NCBI GenBank assembly: GCA_944322775.1
Contig: CALUQA010000042.1
Span: forward strand, 1 to 8,763
Length of the DNA stretch: 8,763 nt
Source of the DNA: an uncultured Elusimicrobiales bacterium
Lineage (GTDB): Bacteria > Elusimicrobiota > Elusimicrobia > Elusimicrobiales > Elusimicrobiaceae
Direction: 5' to 3'
Under the pieces are notes generated by a model. The model ran no database searches and was not told the DNA's origin. It saw only the letters and a program-made list of their open reading frames with translations. Shown one piece after another: positions 1 to 6,726 of the stretch (positions are counted from its first letter, which is position 1; each line of letters starts with the position of its first letter). A program made the translations under genes and the position numbers.

Positions 1-270
1 GTCGATGTTTTTGCGGTCGGCACCCAAAATGTCGGAAATATACAAATAGGCGTTCTTTTCGTAGCCGATATTGGCAAATGCGCTGGAAATGCCGGGCAGC
101 ACGTTTTCCACCGTGGCTTTATAAATATTGCCCACAATGTTCAGCGCGCCGCGGCGCTGCCACATCAGTTCATTAATGCGGCCGTTTTCCAAAATGGCGA
201 TGCGCGTTTCTTCAAAAGAGGTATTTACGATAACCTCTACCTTCGGCGCTTCTTCTAAATTTTTACTCAT
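1..270 (-). CDS. rng: Ribonuclease E/G family protein, N-terminal 90 residues (partial)
   Basis: The reading frame starts at the ATG at 270 and runs off the left edge after 90 codons with no stop. The translated start shows the RNase E/G N-terminus: an initial strand segment with NTSFEETRIAILENG (residues 16-30), then the start of the S1 RNA-binding domain with VGNIYKATVENVLPGISSAF (residues 46-65) and NAYLYISDI (residues 73-81). These match the RNase G pattern 'ETRVA...GNIYKGRV..VLPGMQAAFVDIG'. Family members are endoribonucleases that cut single-stranded RNA in rRNA maturation and mRNA decay. The catalytic DNase I-like domain and the zinc link lie outside the window, so RNase G and RNase E cannot be told apart; the short N-terminus and the location next to mre genes favour RNase G. 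A Shine-Dalgarno AAGGA (279-283) sits 8 bases before the ATG, just after the stop of the preceding gene, 15 bases upstream. Confidence 0.93.
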   Translation of the reverse strand, partial: MSKNLEEAPKVEVIVNTSFEETRIAILENGRINELMWQRRGALNIVGNIYKATVENVLPGISSAFANIGYEKNAYLYISDILGADRKNID

Positions 271-285
271 AAAACAAATCCTTGG

Positions 286-975
286 CTATATGGCGTGCAG
301 CTCTCCGGCTGCGTCGCGCCAGTACAGCGCTTGTCTAATAATTTTTAAACGTTCCAACGTAAACTCCGCCTCTGCCGGTGCTTCCACGCCCAGCCACGCC
401 GCCAGCACATATTCGGGCTTGGCGGTTTTGTCGCCTTGGCGCTGCAAAAGCAGTTCGGCCTTGTCGGGCGCAGGCTGCGAAACAGACAAAATAAACGGTT
501 TCAAATCCTGCGTCATTTTCATGCCGTTGGCGGCGGTTAATGTTACGTTAACATGTTTACCTTTGCAAAATTCTTCCAGCGGGCAGGCGGGGCGGTAAAC
601 GGAAAAATCCCCTTCCGCGCTGTAACGCTGCACCTCGGCCAAATTGCTGACCGAAGGCAACGCATACGGCACACGCTGCACGCGCAACACGTTCACCCCG
701 TTTACGGCCGCCCGTTGCAAAGCGGTCAAAACGTCCTGTTGCTTGACGGGAGCAGACAGATAAATATCGGCATACTCCTGCAAGCTGTACTGACCGTAAC
801 CCAAAGCGGGTCCGTACGCCAAACGAGGCCAATTTTTGTTTACTTTGGCCGGCTCAAAAGGCAGCCCGCTGCGCAAAACCATATTGCGCAAAGCTGCAAA
901 AATGCGTTTGTGATCCCACAAACCGTCCACAGTAAACGCTACTCGCATTTTATAAATTTTTGGGGTATTTATCAT
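286..975 (-). CDS. DUF2344 / TIGR03936-family radical-SAM-linked protein (divergent)
   Basis: This encodes 229 residues. The N-terminus RVAFTVDGLWDHKRIFAALR (residues 11-30) followed by RSGLPFEPAKVNKNWPRLAY (36-55) and a YADIYL strand has the order and spacing of the DUF2344 family, whose members normally read 'RxRFxKxGxxRFLSHLDLxRxxERALRRAxLPLAYSxGFxPHPKxSFA'. The SHLD and GFxPHPK signatures are not preserved here, so this is a divergent member. The molecular function of the family is not established. In many genomes it is fused to, or follows, a B12-binding/radical-SAM protein (TIGR03960) and precedes RNase E/G. The downstream neighbour fits; the upstream radical-SAM gene is absent, with rodA in its place. 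The start at 975 is supported by AAGGA (985-989) that overlaps the rodA stop codon, 9 bases away. An internal ATG at 948 (residue 10) would also leave the whole domain intact. The stop is TAG. The family call rests on motif resemblance and context. Confidence 0.72.
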   Translation of the reverse strand: MINTPKIYKMRVAFTVDGLWDHKRIFAALRNMVLRSGLPFEPAKVNKNWPRLAYGPALGYGQYSLQEYADIYLSAPVKQQDVLTALQRAAVNGVNVLRVQRVPYALPSVSNLAEVQRYSAEGDFSVYRPACPLEEFCKGKHVNVTLTAANGMKMTQDLKPFILSVSQPAPDKAELLLQRQGDKTAKPEYVLAAWLGVEAPAEAEFTLERLKIIRQALYWRDAAGELHAI

Positions 976-987
976 AGCCGTTTTTCC

Positions 988-2325
988 TTATCCTGAAGTA
1001 ATGCGCCGCGCGTATACGGACTGCACCACCCCCAGCGCCAACATGCTAGACACCAGGTTGGATCCGCCATACGATATAAACGGCAGCGGTATGCCCGCCA
1101 CGGGGAAAAGGCCTATCAGCATGCCAAAGTTAATCAGCATATAGGTTAAAAACATGCCAAATATGCCGCTGCACACCAAATAACCGTACCGGTCGCTGGC
1201 CAGATAAGCGATAATGGCAATGCGCCAAAGTATCAGCAAATACAGCCCCAGCACCAGTAAAGTGCCCCAAAGGCCCAACTCTTCCCCTACTACGGCTAAA
1301 ATAAAATCGGTATGTTTTTCCGGCACGAAACCCAACTGAGACTGCGTGCCCGAAAAAAGCCCCTTCCCCAGCACCCCGCCGGAGCCCATGGCAATTTGCG
1401 CCTGCAACACGTTATACGAAGCGCCCTGCGGGTCCGACTGCGGGGCCAAAAACGCTTCCACGCGTTTGCGCTGGTAGGGCTTCATTTGATGGTCCACAAA
1501 CACCCCGGCAAAAAAACCGGCCAGCACCACCAAAGAGGCTAAAACAAAATAGAAAGAGGGCAAAAAGATGCGCAGCTGTTTAAAAAACCACCACGCCCCA
1601 TAGCCTGCCACCGCCACCAATACGGAAAATCCGCCCATATACAGCGGCTTGGAAGCCAAATTATAAAAAGCCTGCAAAATGCGGTAATCAAGCAGCGACG
1701 GGTGCAAATACAAATACGTCCACGCTACGGTAAAAAAGCCCGCCACCGCGGCAAAAGCAAACACCAAGCCCAAATAAAACACGTTTACCCCCGCGCAATA
1801 CAGCAAAGCCAGCAAAGCGGGGAAGGTGATGACGATGGACGAAAAATCCGGCTGCAGCATAATAAGCCCAAAGATGGGCACAATCAGCAGCCCCAGCAAC
1901 ACCAGCGTGCGCATGTCGCGTATGCGCCGGCCCTGGCGGTCCAAAAATGCGGCCGCCACCAAAATGGTCAGCACGCGGCAAATTTCCGCCGGTTGCATGG
2001 AAAAAAACGGCAACACAAACCAGGATTTGCTCCCGCGCTGGTACGTGCCGAAAAGCAGCACTCCAATCAACAAAGCCATAATAACGCCATAAAGCGGCTT
2101 CCACTGTTCGTCAAAAATTTGATAGTTAAAACTCCACGCCGCAAAAAACGCAACAAACCCCAAGGGCAGCGCTATCAAATGCGTGCGCACCACGGCGTTG
2201 GAAAAAGAAATGGCATTGACGGCCGACATAATGCACAATGCCCCCATCAGCACCAGCCCTGCCATGGCCCCCAGCAAAAGCCAGTCTATGCGGCTTTTAT
2301 ATAAGCGCGATTTATATTGGGTCAC
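988..2325 (-). CDS. rodA: RodA, SEDS-family peptidoglycan glycosyltransferase
   Basis: RodA polymerises lipid II into glycan strands during lateral wall elongation, working with PBP2 and the MreBCD scaffold in the inner membrane. This 445-residue protein is almost wholly hydrophobic and carries the SEDS signatures: SMQPAEICRV (109-118), LQPDFSSIV (157-165), YQRKRVEAFLAPQSDPQGAS (284-303), the block AQIAMGSGG...KG...GTQSQLGFVPEKHTDFILAVVGEELG (309-351) and GIPLPFISYGGSNLV (411-425). Asp340 in the HTDF motif lies in the conserved acidic loop associated with catalysis in this family. RodA is usually about 370 residues; the excess lies between about residues 200 and 278 and seems to add two membrane helices. 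The start is GTG, and the GTGA overlaps the mrdA stop by 4 bases. GGGAG (2333-2337) lies 7 bases upstream. A nearby ATG inside that region is out of frame and stops after six codons. The tight overlap suggests translational coupling with PBP2, its transpeptidase partner. Confidence 0.96.
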   Translation of the reverse strand: MTQYKSRLYKSRIDWLLLGAMAGLVLMGALCIMSAVNAISFSNAVVRTHLIALPLGFVAFFAAWSFNYQIFDEQWKPLYGVIMALLIGVLLFGTYQRGSKSWFVLPFFSMQPAEICRVLTILVAAAFLDRQGRRIRDMRTLVLLGLLIVPIFGLIMLQPDFSSIVITFPALLALLYCAGVNVFYLGLVFAFAAVAGFFTVAWTYLYLHPSLLDYRILQAFYNLASKPLYMGGFSVLVAVAGYGAWWFFKQLRIFLPSFYFVLASLVVLAGFFAGVFVDHQMKPYQRKRVEAFLAPQSDPQGASYNVLQAQIAMGSGGVLGKGLFSGTQSQLGFVPEKHTDFILAVVGEELGLWGTLLVLGLYLLILWRIAIIAYLASDRYGYLVCSGIFGMFLTYMLINFGMLIGLFPVAGIPLPFISYGGSNLVSSMLALGVVQSVYARRITSG

Positions 2326-4214
2326 GGTTCATCTCCCTGATGTATGTTTTGCTCCAAGGCCTGCTGCATAAAACGAAGGTTGGAAAACACGTTTTCCGCC
2401 TCCATATGCTGCACGGTTTGGTCCGTTTTGGACAAAACCGGTTTAGCCGCGGGCTTGTCCTCTATGCCAAAATAGGCTTTAATCATTTCCCGCGCGATAG
2501 GGCCTGCCGCACCGGCGCCGCCTTTGCCAAACTCCACAAATACGGCCACTGCCAGGCTGGGTTCTTCCCCGGGGCGGCCGGCAAAAGCCATAAACCAGCC
2601 ATGGTCGTCGCCATGCGGGTTTTGCGCCGTTCCGGTTTTGCCATATACGTTTAGCCCATTAATTTTTACGCGGCGGGCCGTGCCGTCGTCCACGGTATGT
2701 TTTAAGGCTTTATAAATCAAATCCCAGGTGGAGGGTTTAATGTCCACCGTGCCCAGCAATTCGCTTTTTCCCCGTTGCAGCACGCGCCCGTTGTGACTGT
2801 TTACAATGCGGTCCAAATAATACGGTCTCCAAATTTTACCCTTGCTGGCCAAGGCCGCGGCAAACTGCGCCATTTTAATGGGGGTAAAGAGCAGTTCGCC
2901 CTGCCCGATAGACAGGTTCAGCGTGTCGCCAATAAACCAATAAGAGCGGTTGCGGGCGCGCTTGGTGGGGCCGTAAATATTGCCGGCTTTTTCGCCGGGC
3001 AAGTCAATGCCCGTGGGCTTGCCGATTTGAAACATGCGCTGTGTTTTTTCTATCGCGGCAGAACCGGTTTGCGCCGCCAGCGTATAAAAATACACATCGC
3101 AGGAGTCGGCCATTCCGTCAAAAAAGTTATCGTGGCCATGTACGCCCCAGCACTTAAACACGCGCGAGCCCGCATCATAAAAACCCGGGCAATATATCGT
3201 TTGCTCTGGGTTAAAATTGCCTTTTTCTATGGCGGCAATGGCGGTAATGACTTTAAACGTGGACGCCGGCGGATACACCCCTTGTACGGCCAAGTTATAT
3301 TCGCTGATGCGTTTGGACTTGGGCTGGGGCTCGTCGGAATACGGAATAAACATGCCCGGGTCAAAGGCCGGGGCTGTGGCCAAAGCCAGCACCGCCCCGT
3401 TGCGCGGGTCCAGCGCCACGGCGGCACCGCGGCCGGTGATAGAATTCTTTAAGCCTTCTTCCGCCGCGTGCTGCACATTATAATTAAGCGTTAAATAAAT
3501 ATCGTTTCCGCTTTGCCATTTGCGGTCTTCAATCACGCGTTTGACGCGCCCGCGGTAGTCCACTTCCAAAAACACGCCGCCGTCGCGCCCTTTGAGTTCT
3601 TTTTCAAATTTCTTTTCCAGCCCGTTTTTGCCTATTTTGGCGTCCAAGCGGTAATCCAAAGACAAATCCCTATTCTTCCATTCGTCGCCTTCCATGCTGC
3701 CCAAATAGCCGATTAAATGACTGGCAAAAGGCCCATAAGGATAGACGCGTTTGTTTTCTTCAATCAAATAAACACCGGGATAATATAGCTGCATTTCTTT
3801 AAGCGGTAAAATGCTTTTGGGGGAAAGGTTTTCCGCCAGGGCCACGGCTTTGCCGCTTTTAACCCCTTTGCGCACTTTTTCCAACAACTCTTGCGGGGAC
3901 TGGTCCAAATGCGGGGCAAAATCGGCCGCCAGGCGTTCAAAATAGGCTTCGTCTTTGGGTCCTGCGGAAAGATAATACAAATCAAAAGCGGGGGCATTGG
4001 CGGCTACGGCTTTGCCGTCTGCAGTAAAGATGCGGCCGCGGGGGGCCGTTTGATAGAGCACCTGGGTGCGGTTGCGTTCGGCCAACTGCAAATAACGGTC
4101 ATGGCGCAAAAGCTGTATATCCGTCAAACGCAAAGCCACCACCGCGCCGGCAATCATCGCCAGCACCAAAAGAAAACGAAGGCGGCTGTTAAAACTTGCT
4201 TTGACGGCGGCCAT
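2322..4214 (-). CDS. mrdA: Penicillin-binding protein 2, elongasome transpeptidase
   Basis: PBP2 cross-links new peptidoglycan during cell elongation and activates RodA; it is anchored in the inner membrane with its catalytic domain in the periplasm. From the start at 4214 the protein is 630 residues, normal for the family. A single membrane helix (about 12-30) is followed by the dimerisation/pedestal region (RNRTQVLYQTAPRGRIF near 48-63) and a transpeptidase domain with all three active-site motifs: STFK (318-321, nucleophile Ser318), SCD (371-373, the SxN-equivalent) and KTGT (526-529). Cys342, Cys355, His361 and Cys372 cluster near the active site and could bind zinc. The open frame extends up to 4283, but that would overlap mreD by 68 bases and add a Cys/Arg-rich segment ahead of the helix. 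I prefer 4214, which lies 1 base after the mreD stop, with AAGGAG (4228-4233) 13 bases upstream. The stop overlaps the rodA start. Confidence 0.96.
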   Translation of the reverse strand: MAAVKASFNSRLRFLLVLAMIAGAVVALRLTDIQLLRHDRYLQLAERNRTQVLYQTAPRGRIFTADGKAVAANAPAFDLYYLSAGPKDEAYFERLAADFAPHLDQSPQELLEKVRKGVKSGKAVALAENLSPKSILPLKEMQLYYPGVYLIEENKRVYPYGPFASHLIGYLGSMEGDEWKNRDLSLDYRLDAKIGKNGLEKKFEKELKGRDGGVFLEVDYRGRVKRVIEDRKWQSGNDIYLTLNYNVQHAAEEGLKNSITGRGAAVALDPRNGAVLALATAPAFDPGMFIPYSDEPQPKSKRISEYNLAVQGVYPPASTFKVITAIAAIEKGNFNPEQTIYCPGFYDAGSRVFKCWGVHGHDNFFDGMADSCDVYFYTLAAQTGSAAIEKTQRMFQIGKPTGIDLPGEKAGNIYGPTKRARNRSYWFIGDTLNLSIGQGELLFTPIKMAQFAAALASKGKIWRPYYLDRIVNSHNGRVLQRGKSELLGTVDIKPSTWDLIYKALKHTVDDGTARRVKINGLNVYGKTGTAQNPHGDDHGWFMAFAGRPGEEPSLAVAVFVEFGKGGAGAAGPIAREMIKAYFGIEDKPAAKPVLSKTDQTVQHMEAENVFSNLRFMQQALEQNIHQGDEP

Positions 4215-4215
4215 G

Positions 4216-4701
4216 TCAGTTGTTTTTCTCCTTACAGCAAGTGCGGCGCACCGCCCAGAATACGGCCGGCGCCAGCAAAGCATTTAACACTATGCCGGCC
4301 ACAAAAGGCCAAAAACCCGTCCAAGCGGAAAAACCGGTAAAAATCTTTAGCAGTGCCACATTGAACAGCACCGCAAACAGGCTAAGCCCAAACACGCCCA
4401 GCATTTGCGGCACGGGGGCTTCAAAATCCAGGCGTTTTTCCAGGGCGTACACCATGCTGGCGCACAAAGTAAACGTAAGAGCATTGTTGCCAAAAAGTTT
4501 AACGCCGAAGAAATCCAAAAACAAACCGCATACAAACGCCGTGGGATAACCATAGGCCGGCTTCATAAAAGCGCACACGGCACAGGCAAACACCAGCATG
4601 ACGTTTAAACTGATGCCCACCCCGCCAAAAATGGTCATAAAAGTCCAATGCAAAACCGTGGAAACGATAAAAAGGATAAAAATTTTAAGGGTGTCGCTCA
4701 T
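4216..4701 (-). CDS. mreD: MreD, rod-shape-determining membrane protein
   Basis: MreD is a small polytopic inner-membrane protein of the elongasome that associates with MreC and modulates PBP2/RodA activity. The 161-residue product is the usual size (about 160-170). It has roughly five to six hydrophobic segments (about 4-24, 29-48, 52-68, 72-88, 101-121 and 131-154) and ends in a basic tail, RRTCCKEKNN. The segment GYPTAFVCGLFLDFFG (51-66) resembles the 'G...GLLLDxxxG' stretch common in MreD proteins. Sequence conservation in this family is weak, so the call leans on size, topology and position between mreC and mrdA. The ATG overlaps the mreC TGA (ATGA), and GGAG (4710-4713) lies 8 bases upstream, which suggests translational coupling. 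The gene ends 1 base before the mrdA start. Confidence 0.92.
   Translation of the reverse strand: MSDTLKIFILFIVSTVLHWTFMTIFGGVGISLNVMLVFACAVCAFMKPAYGYPTAFVCGLFLDFFGVKLFGNNALTFTLCASMVYALEKRLDFEAPVPQMLGVFGLSLFAVLFNVALLKIFTGFSAWTGFWPFVAGIVLNALLAPAVFWAVRRTCCKEKNN
4228..4233 (-). promoter_or_regulatory. Shine-Dalgarno site for mrdA
   Basis: AAGGAG read on the minus strand, inside the 3' end of mreD and 13 bases before the ATG at 4214. The spacing is long, but there is no other start codon in between. It supports 4214 over the upstream in-frame ATG at 4283 as the mrdA start. Confidence 0.6.
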
Positions 4702-5558
4702 TTTTGTTTCTCCGTCGGTTTAGTAAGCACAAACAGTTCCCGTATGGCAGAGGCGTCCGCCGCCGGCTCCACGCGGGCCGTAAGCGAAGAGTGCATTCCT
4801 TCTTCATCGCCCACCTGGGTCACTTCCCCCACCAAAATGCCGGCAGGGAAAAGCCCGCTGGCCGAAGAGGTATACACTTTTTCCCCTTCCGTTATGTCAG
4901 ACAGAAAGGGCAAATACTGCATTTTCATATCCGCCGCGCCGGCACCGACAAGCAGGCCTTCTTCCCCAGACGGGGAAGCATACACTGCGGCAGAGAAATC
5001 TTCGTCTCGCAAAAGCAGCACTTTGGCCGTATGTTCCTGCGCTTCCAGCACCACGCCGGCCAGCACAGGTTCTCCGTCTTTCTGGGCGATCACGGCGGCG
5101 CGTTCCTGCACGCCTTCTAGCGTGCCTTTGTCTATGATTACGCTGTTCCATTGCGTCGGTTCGCGATAAGCGGTTTTAGCCCATATTCCGCCCCAAATAC
5201 GCGGGGTTTGCAAATGCAAGGCTGCGCTTAAACGTTCGTTTTCCAAAAACACTTCGCGTGCTTGGGCATTTTCCAACCGAAGCTGAGCCATCTCTTCTTT
5301 CAGGCGTTCGTTTTCTCCGTGCGTATCCAGCAGGGCCCGAATGGTTTTGTTAACGCCTTCGGCATATTCCACGGCGCCGTGGGCGGCACGGATTTGCGGC
5401 ACAAAAATATACGAAAGCAACACTTTGGCCGACATGACGGGGCTTTCCAGCGGCAGCAACATCAGCAGCACAGACAGCAAAACAAACACCGCCGGCAGCA
5501 CTTTATTGCTGCGGTCGGAAAAAGAGTTGTTCTTTTTGTGGGACGATTTTTTTTGCAT
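4698..5558 (-). CDS. mreC: MreC, periplasmic rod-shape-determining protein
   Basis: MreC is a bitopic protein whose periplasmic domain oligomerises and activates PBP2. The 286-residue product has a Lys/Ser-rich cytoplasmic start, one membrane helix (about 20-37), a predicted coiled coil (about 68-115, rich in Glu, Leu and Asn, with repeated ENERL) and the MreC beta-barrel domains (about 121-281). Recognisable motifs are WNSVIIDKGTLEGV (137-150) and SSASGLFPAGILVGEV (231-246), which match the family's 'VIDKGxxDGV' and 'TSGxxGxFPxGxxVGxV'. The start at 5558 is the first ATG after an in-frame TAA three codons upstream. I see no good Shine-Dalgarno; GTGAG 12 bases upstream is the only weak candidate. 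Codons 2-4 contain a run of eight A. The gene is separated from mreB by 124 bases that hold a terminator, so it is probably the first gene of a mreC-mreD-mrdA-rodA unit. Confidence 0.95.
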   Translation of the reverse strand: MQKKSSHKKNNSFSDRSNKVLPAVFVLLSVLLMLLPLESPVMSAKVLLSYIFVPQIRAAHGAVEYAEGVNKTIRALLDTHGENERLKEEMAQLRLENAQAREVFLENERLSAALHLQTPRIWGGIWAKTAYREPTQWNSVIIDKGTLEGVQERAAVIAQKDGEPVLAGVVLEAQEHTAKVLLLRDEDFSAAVYASPSGEEGLLVGAGAADMKMQYLPFLSDITEGEKVYTSSASGLFPAGILVGEVTQVGDEEGMHSSLTARVEPAADASAIRELFVLTKPTEKQK

Positions 5559-5582
5559 GGAAGTTTAAAACTCACGACGACT

Positions 5583-5588
5583 TTTATA
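5583..5588 (-). promoter_or_regulatory. Candidate -10 box upstream of mreC
   Basis: TATAAA on the minus strand, 24 bases before the mreC ATG and just after the second hairpin. It would place a transcript start near 5576. No convincing -35 hexamer is seen 16-18 bases further upstream, so this is a weak candidate only. Its appeal is position: it follows a terminator and precedes the next operon segment. Confidence 0.2.
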
Positions 5589-5590
5589 TT

Positions 5591-5613
5591 CAGCCGTTCA
5601 AACGCAACGGCTG
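5591..5613 (-). other. 8-bp hairpin in the mreC leader
   Basis: A perfect inverted repeat: CAGCCGTT and AACGGCTG separated by a 7-base loop. It begins 2 bases after the U-tract of the terminator. It is followed by an A/T mix rather than a run of T on either strand, so it is not an obvious terminator itself. Possible roles are protection of an mRNA 5' end, a protein-binding operator or a second pause element; the sequence alone does not decide between these. Confidence 0.6.
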
Positions 5614-5615
5614 TT

Positions 5616-5667
5616 AAAACAAAAAAGCGGACAAAGTTTCCAGTTCTCACCGGAACCCTGTCCGCTT
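5616..5667 (-). terminator. Intrinsic terminator after mreB
   Basis: Read on the minus strand, the hairpin starts 15 bases after the mreB stop. The outer arms AAGCGGACA (5659-5667) and TGTCCGCTT (5625-5633) pair perfectly. Pairing continues inward through three G-U wobbles and one bulged A (around 5637), giving about 19 base pairs closed by a GAGA tetraloop of the GNRA type (5645-5648). The downstream side runs into TTTTTTGTTTT (5616-5626, two T in the stem). There is no T-run on the other side, so it acts only on minus-strand transcripts. It separates mreB and the ribosomal/RNA polymerase genes from mreC onward and could be a full terminator or a partial attenuator. Confidence 0.88.
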
Positions 5668-5682
5668 AGTGTGGCGTAAAAC

Positions 5683-6726
5683 TTAGTAAGACTTGCCTCT
5701 ATGTCCAAAGAAGCGGGAGCCTTTTTCGTTTAGCTGCTCCAGGAATTTGCCGGTACCCAGCGCCACGCAACTTAACGGATCGGCCGCGCGGTGAACCGGA
5801 ATGTCGGTTTCCTTGCGGATCAAATCCGTAATGCCGCGCAGCAAGCTGCCGCCGCCGGCCACCACCAAGCCTCTGTCCACCAAGTCGGCGGCCAGTTCGG
5901 GCGGGGTTTCTTCCAGCGTGCTTTTGATAACGTCGATAATCAGGCGCACAGGCTCCATTAAAGCCTGGCGGATTTCTTCGCTCGTCACCGTCAGCGTGCG
6001 GGGCAGACCTTGCGTCTGGTCACGGCCCTTTACTTCCATGGATTTTTCTTCTTTAAGCGGGTAGACGGAGCCGAGGTTGATTTTCACTTCCTCTGCCGTC
6101 GTTTCCCCGATAATCAGGTTGTATTTCTTGCGGAAATACTGCACGATGCATTCGGTCAGTTCGTCGCCGGCCACGTCGATGGATTTAGCCACCACCATGC
6201 CGCCCAGCGAAATAACCGCCACTTCCGTCGTGCCGCCGCCGATGTCAACAATCATGCTGGCATGCGGTTCGGCAATGGGCAAATCTGCCCCCATGGCCGA
6301 AGCCATGGGTTCTTCAATCAAATAGACTTCCCGTGCACCGGCCTGACGCGCCGCATCGTCTACGGCACGGCGTTCCACGCCGGTGATGTCAGAGGGAATG
6401 CCAATCACAATCCGGGGGCGCAGCAAACTGCTGCGGCTGTGCACCTTACGGATAAAATAGCGAATCATTTCCTGCGTCACTTCAAAATCGGCAATGACGC
6501 CGTTTTTCATCGGACGCACGGCAATAATGTTCGCAGGCGTTCTGCCCAGCATTTGCTTGGCTTTGGCGCCGACGGCTTTTACCTCGCCGGTTTCGCGCTC
6601 CACCGCCACTACGGACGGCTCACGCAACACAATGCCTTTGTCTTTTACGTAAATCAGACAGTTGGCCGTGCCCAAATCCATTCCAAGATCGGAGGAAAAC
6701 AACCCCCCCAGATAGTCGATTACCAT
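5683..6726 (-). CDS. mreB: MreB, actin-like rod-shape-determining protein
   Basis: MreB is an ATP-binding actin homologue that forms membrane-bound filaments and directs lateral wall synthesis. The 347-residue product has the full family length. Visible motifs are phosphate-1 DLGTAN (17-22), the IEEP motif (137-140) that carries the conserved catalytic Glu, phosphate-2 DIGGGTTE (161-168) and the adenosine motif VAGGGSLLRG (289-298). The N-terminus VIDYLGGLFSS is short and partly hydrophobic, in keeping with the membrane-binding N-terminal helix of Gram-negative MreB. The ATG at 6726 abuts the TAA of rplQ with no gap; the only SD-like sequence is GGTGG (6732-6736) inside rplQ, so translational coupling to rplQ is likely. 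Codons 6-8 contain a run of seven G. Its place at the end of the alpha operon, rather than directly joined to mreC, is the notable feature. The stop is TAA, followed by a terminator. Confidence 0.98.
   Translation of the reverse strand: MVIDYLGGLFSSDLGMDLGTANCLIYVKDKGIVLREPSVVAVERETGEVKAVGAKAKQMLGRTPANIIAVRPMKNGVIADFEVTQEMIRYFIRKVHSRSSLLRPRIVIGIPSDITGVERRAVDDAARQAGAREVYLIEEPMASAMGADLPIAEPHASMIVDIGGGTTEVAVISLGGMVVAKSIDVAGDELTECIVQYFRKKYNLIIGETTAEEVKINLGSVYPLKEEKSMEVKGRDQTQGLPRTLTVTSEEIRQALMEPVRLIIDVIKSTLEETPPELAADLVDRGLVVAGGGSLLRGITDLIRKETDIPVHRAADPLSCVALGTGKFLEQLNEKGSRFFGHRGKSY

Noticed and set aside
1702..2304. A 200-codon Gln/His/Lys-rich open frame on the plus strand, opposite rodA
   Set aside because: The composition is what results from reading a hydrophobic membrane gene backwards; there is no domain or motif to support a product.
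4215..4283. Upstream ATG for mrdA at 4283, adding 23 residues
   Set aside because: It would overlap mreD by 68 bases and put a Cys/Arg-rich segment before the membrane helix. The ATG at 4214 sits 1 base after the mreD stop with an AAGGAG upstream and fits the tightly packed layout.
5591..5613. The second hairpin read as a bidirectional terminator
   Set aside because: Neither strand has a run of T directly after the stem, so it is listed only as a hairpin. I also looked for pairing with the arms of the terminator that could make an antiterminator and found none convincing.
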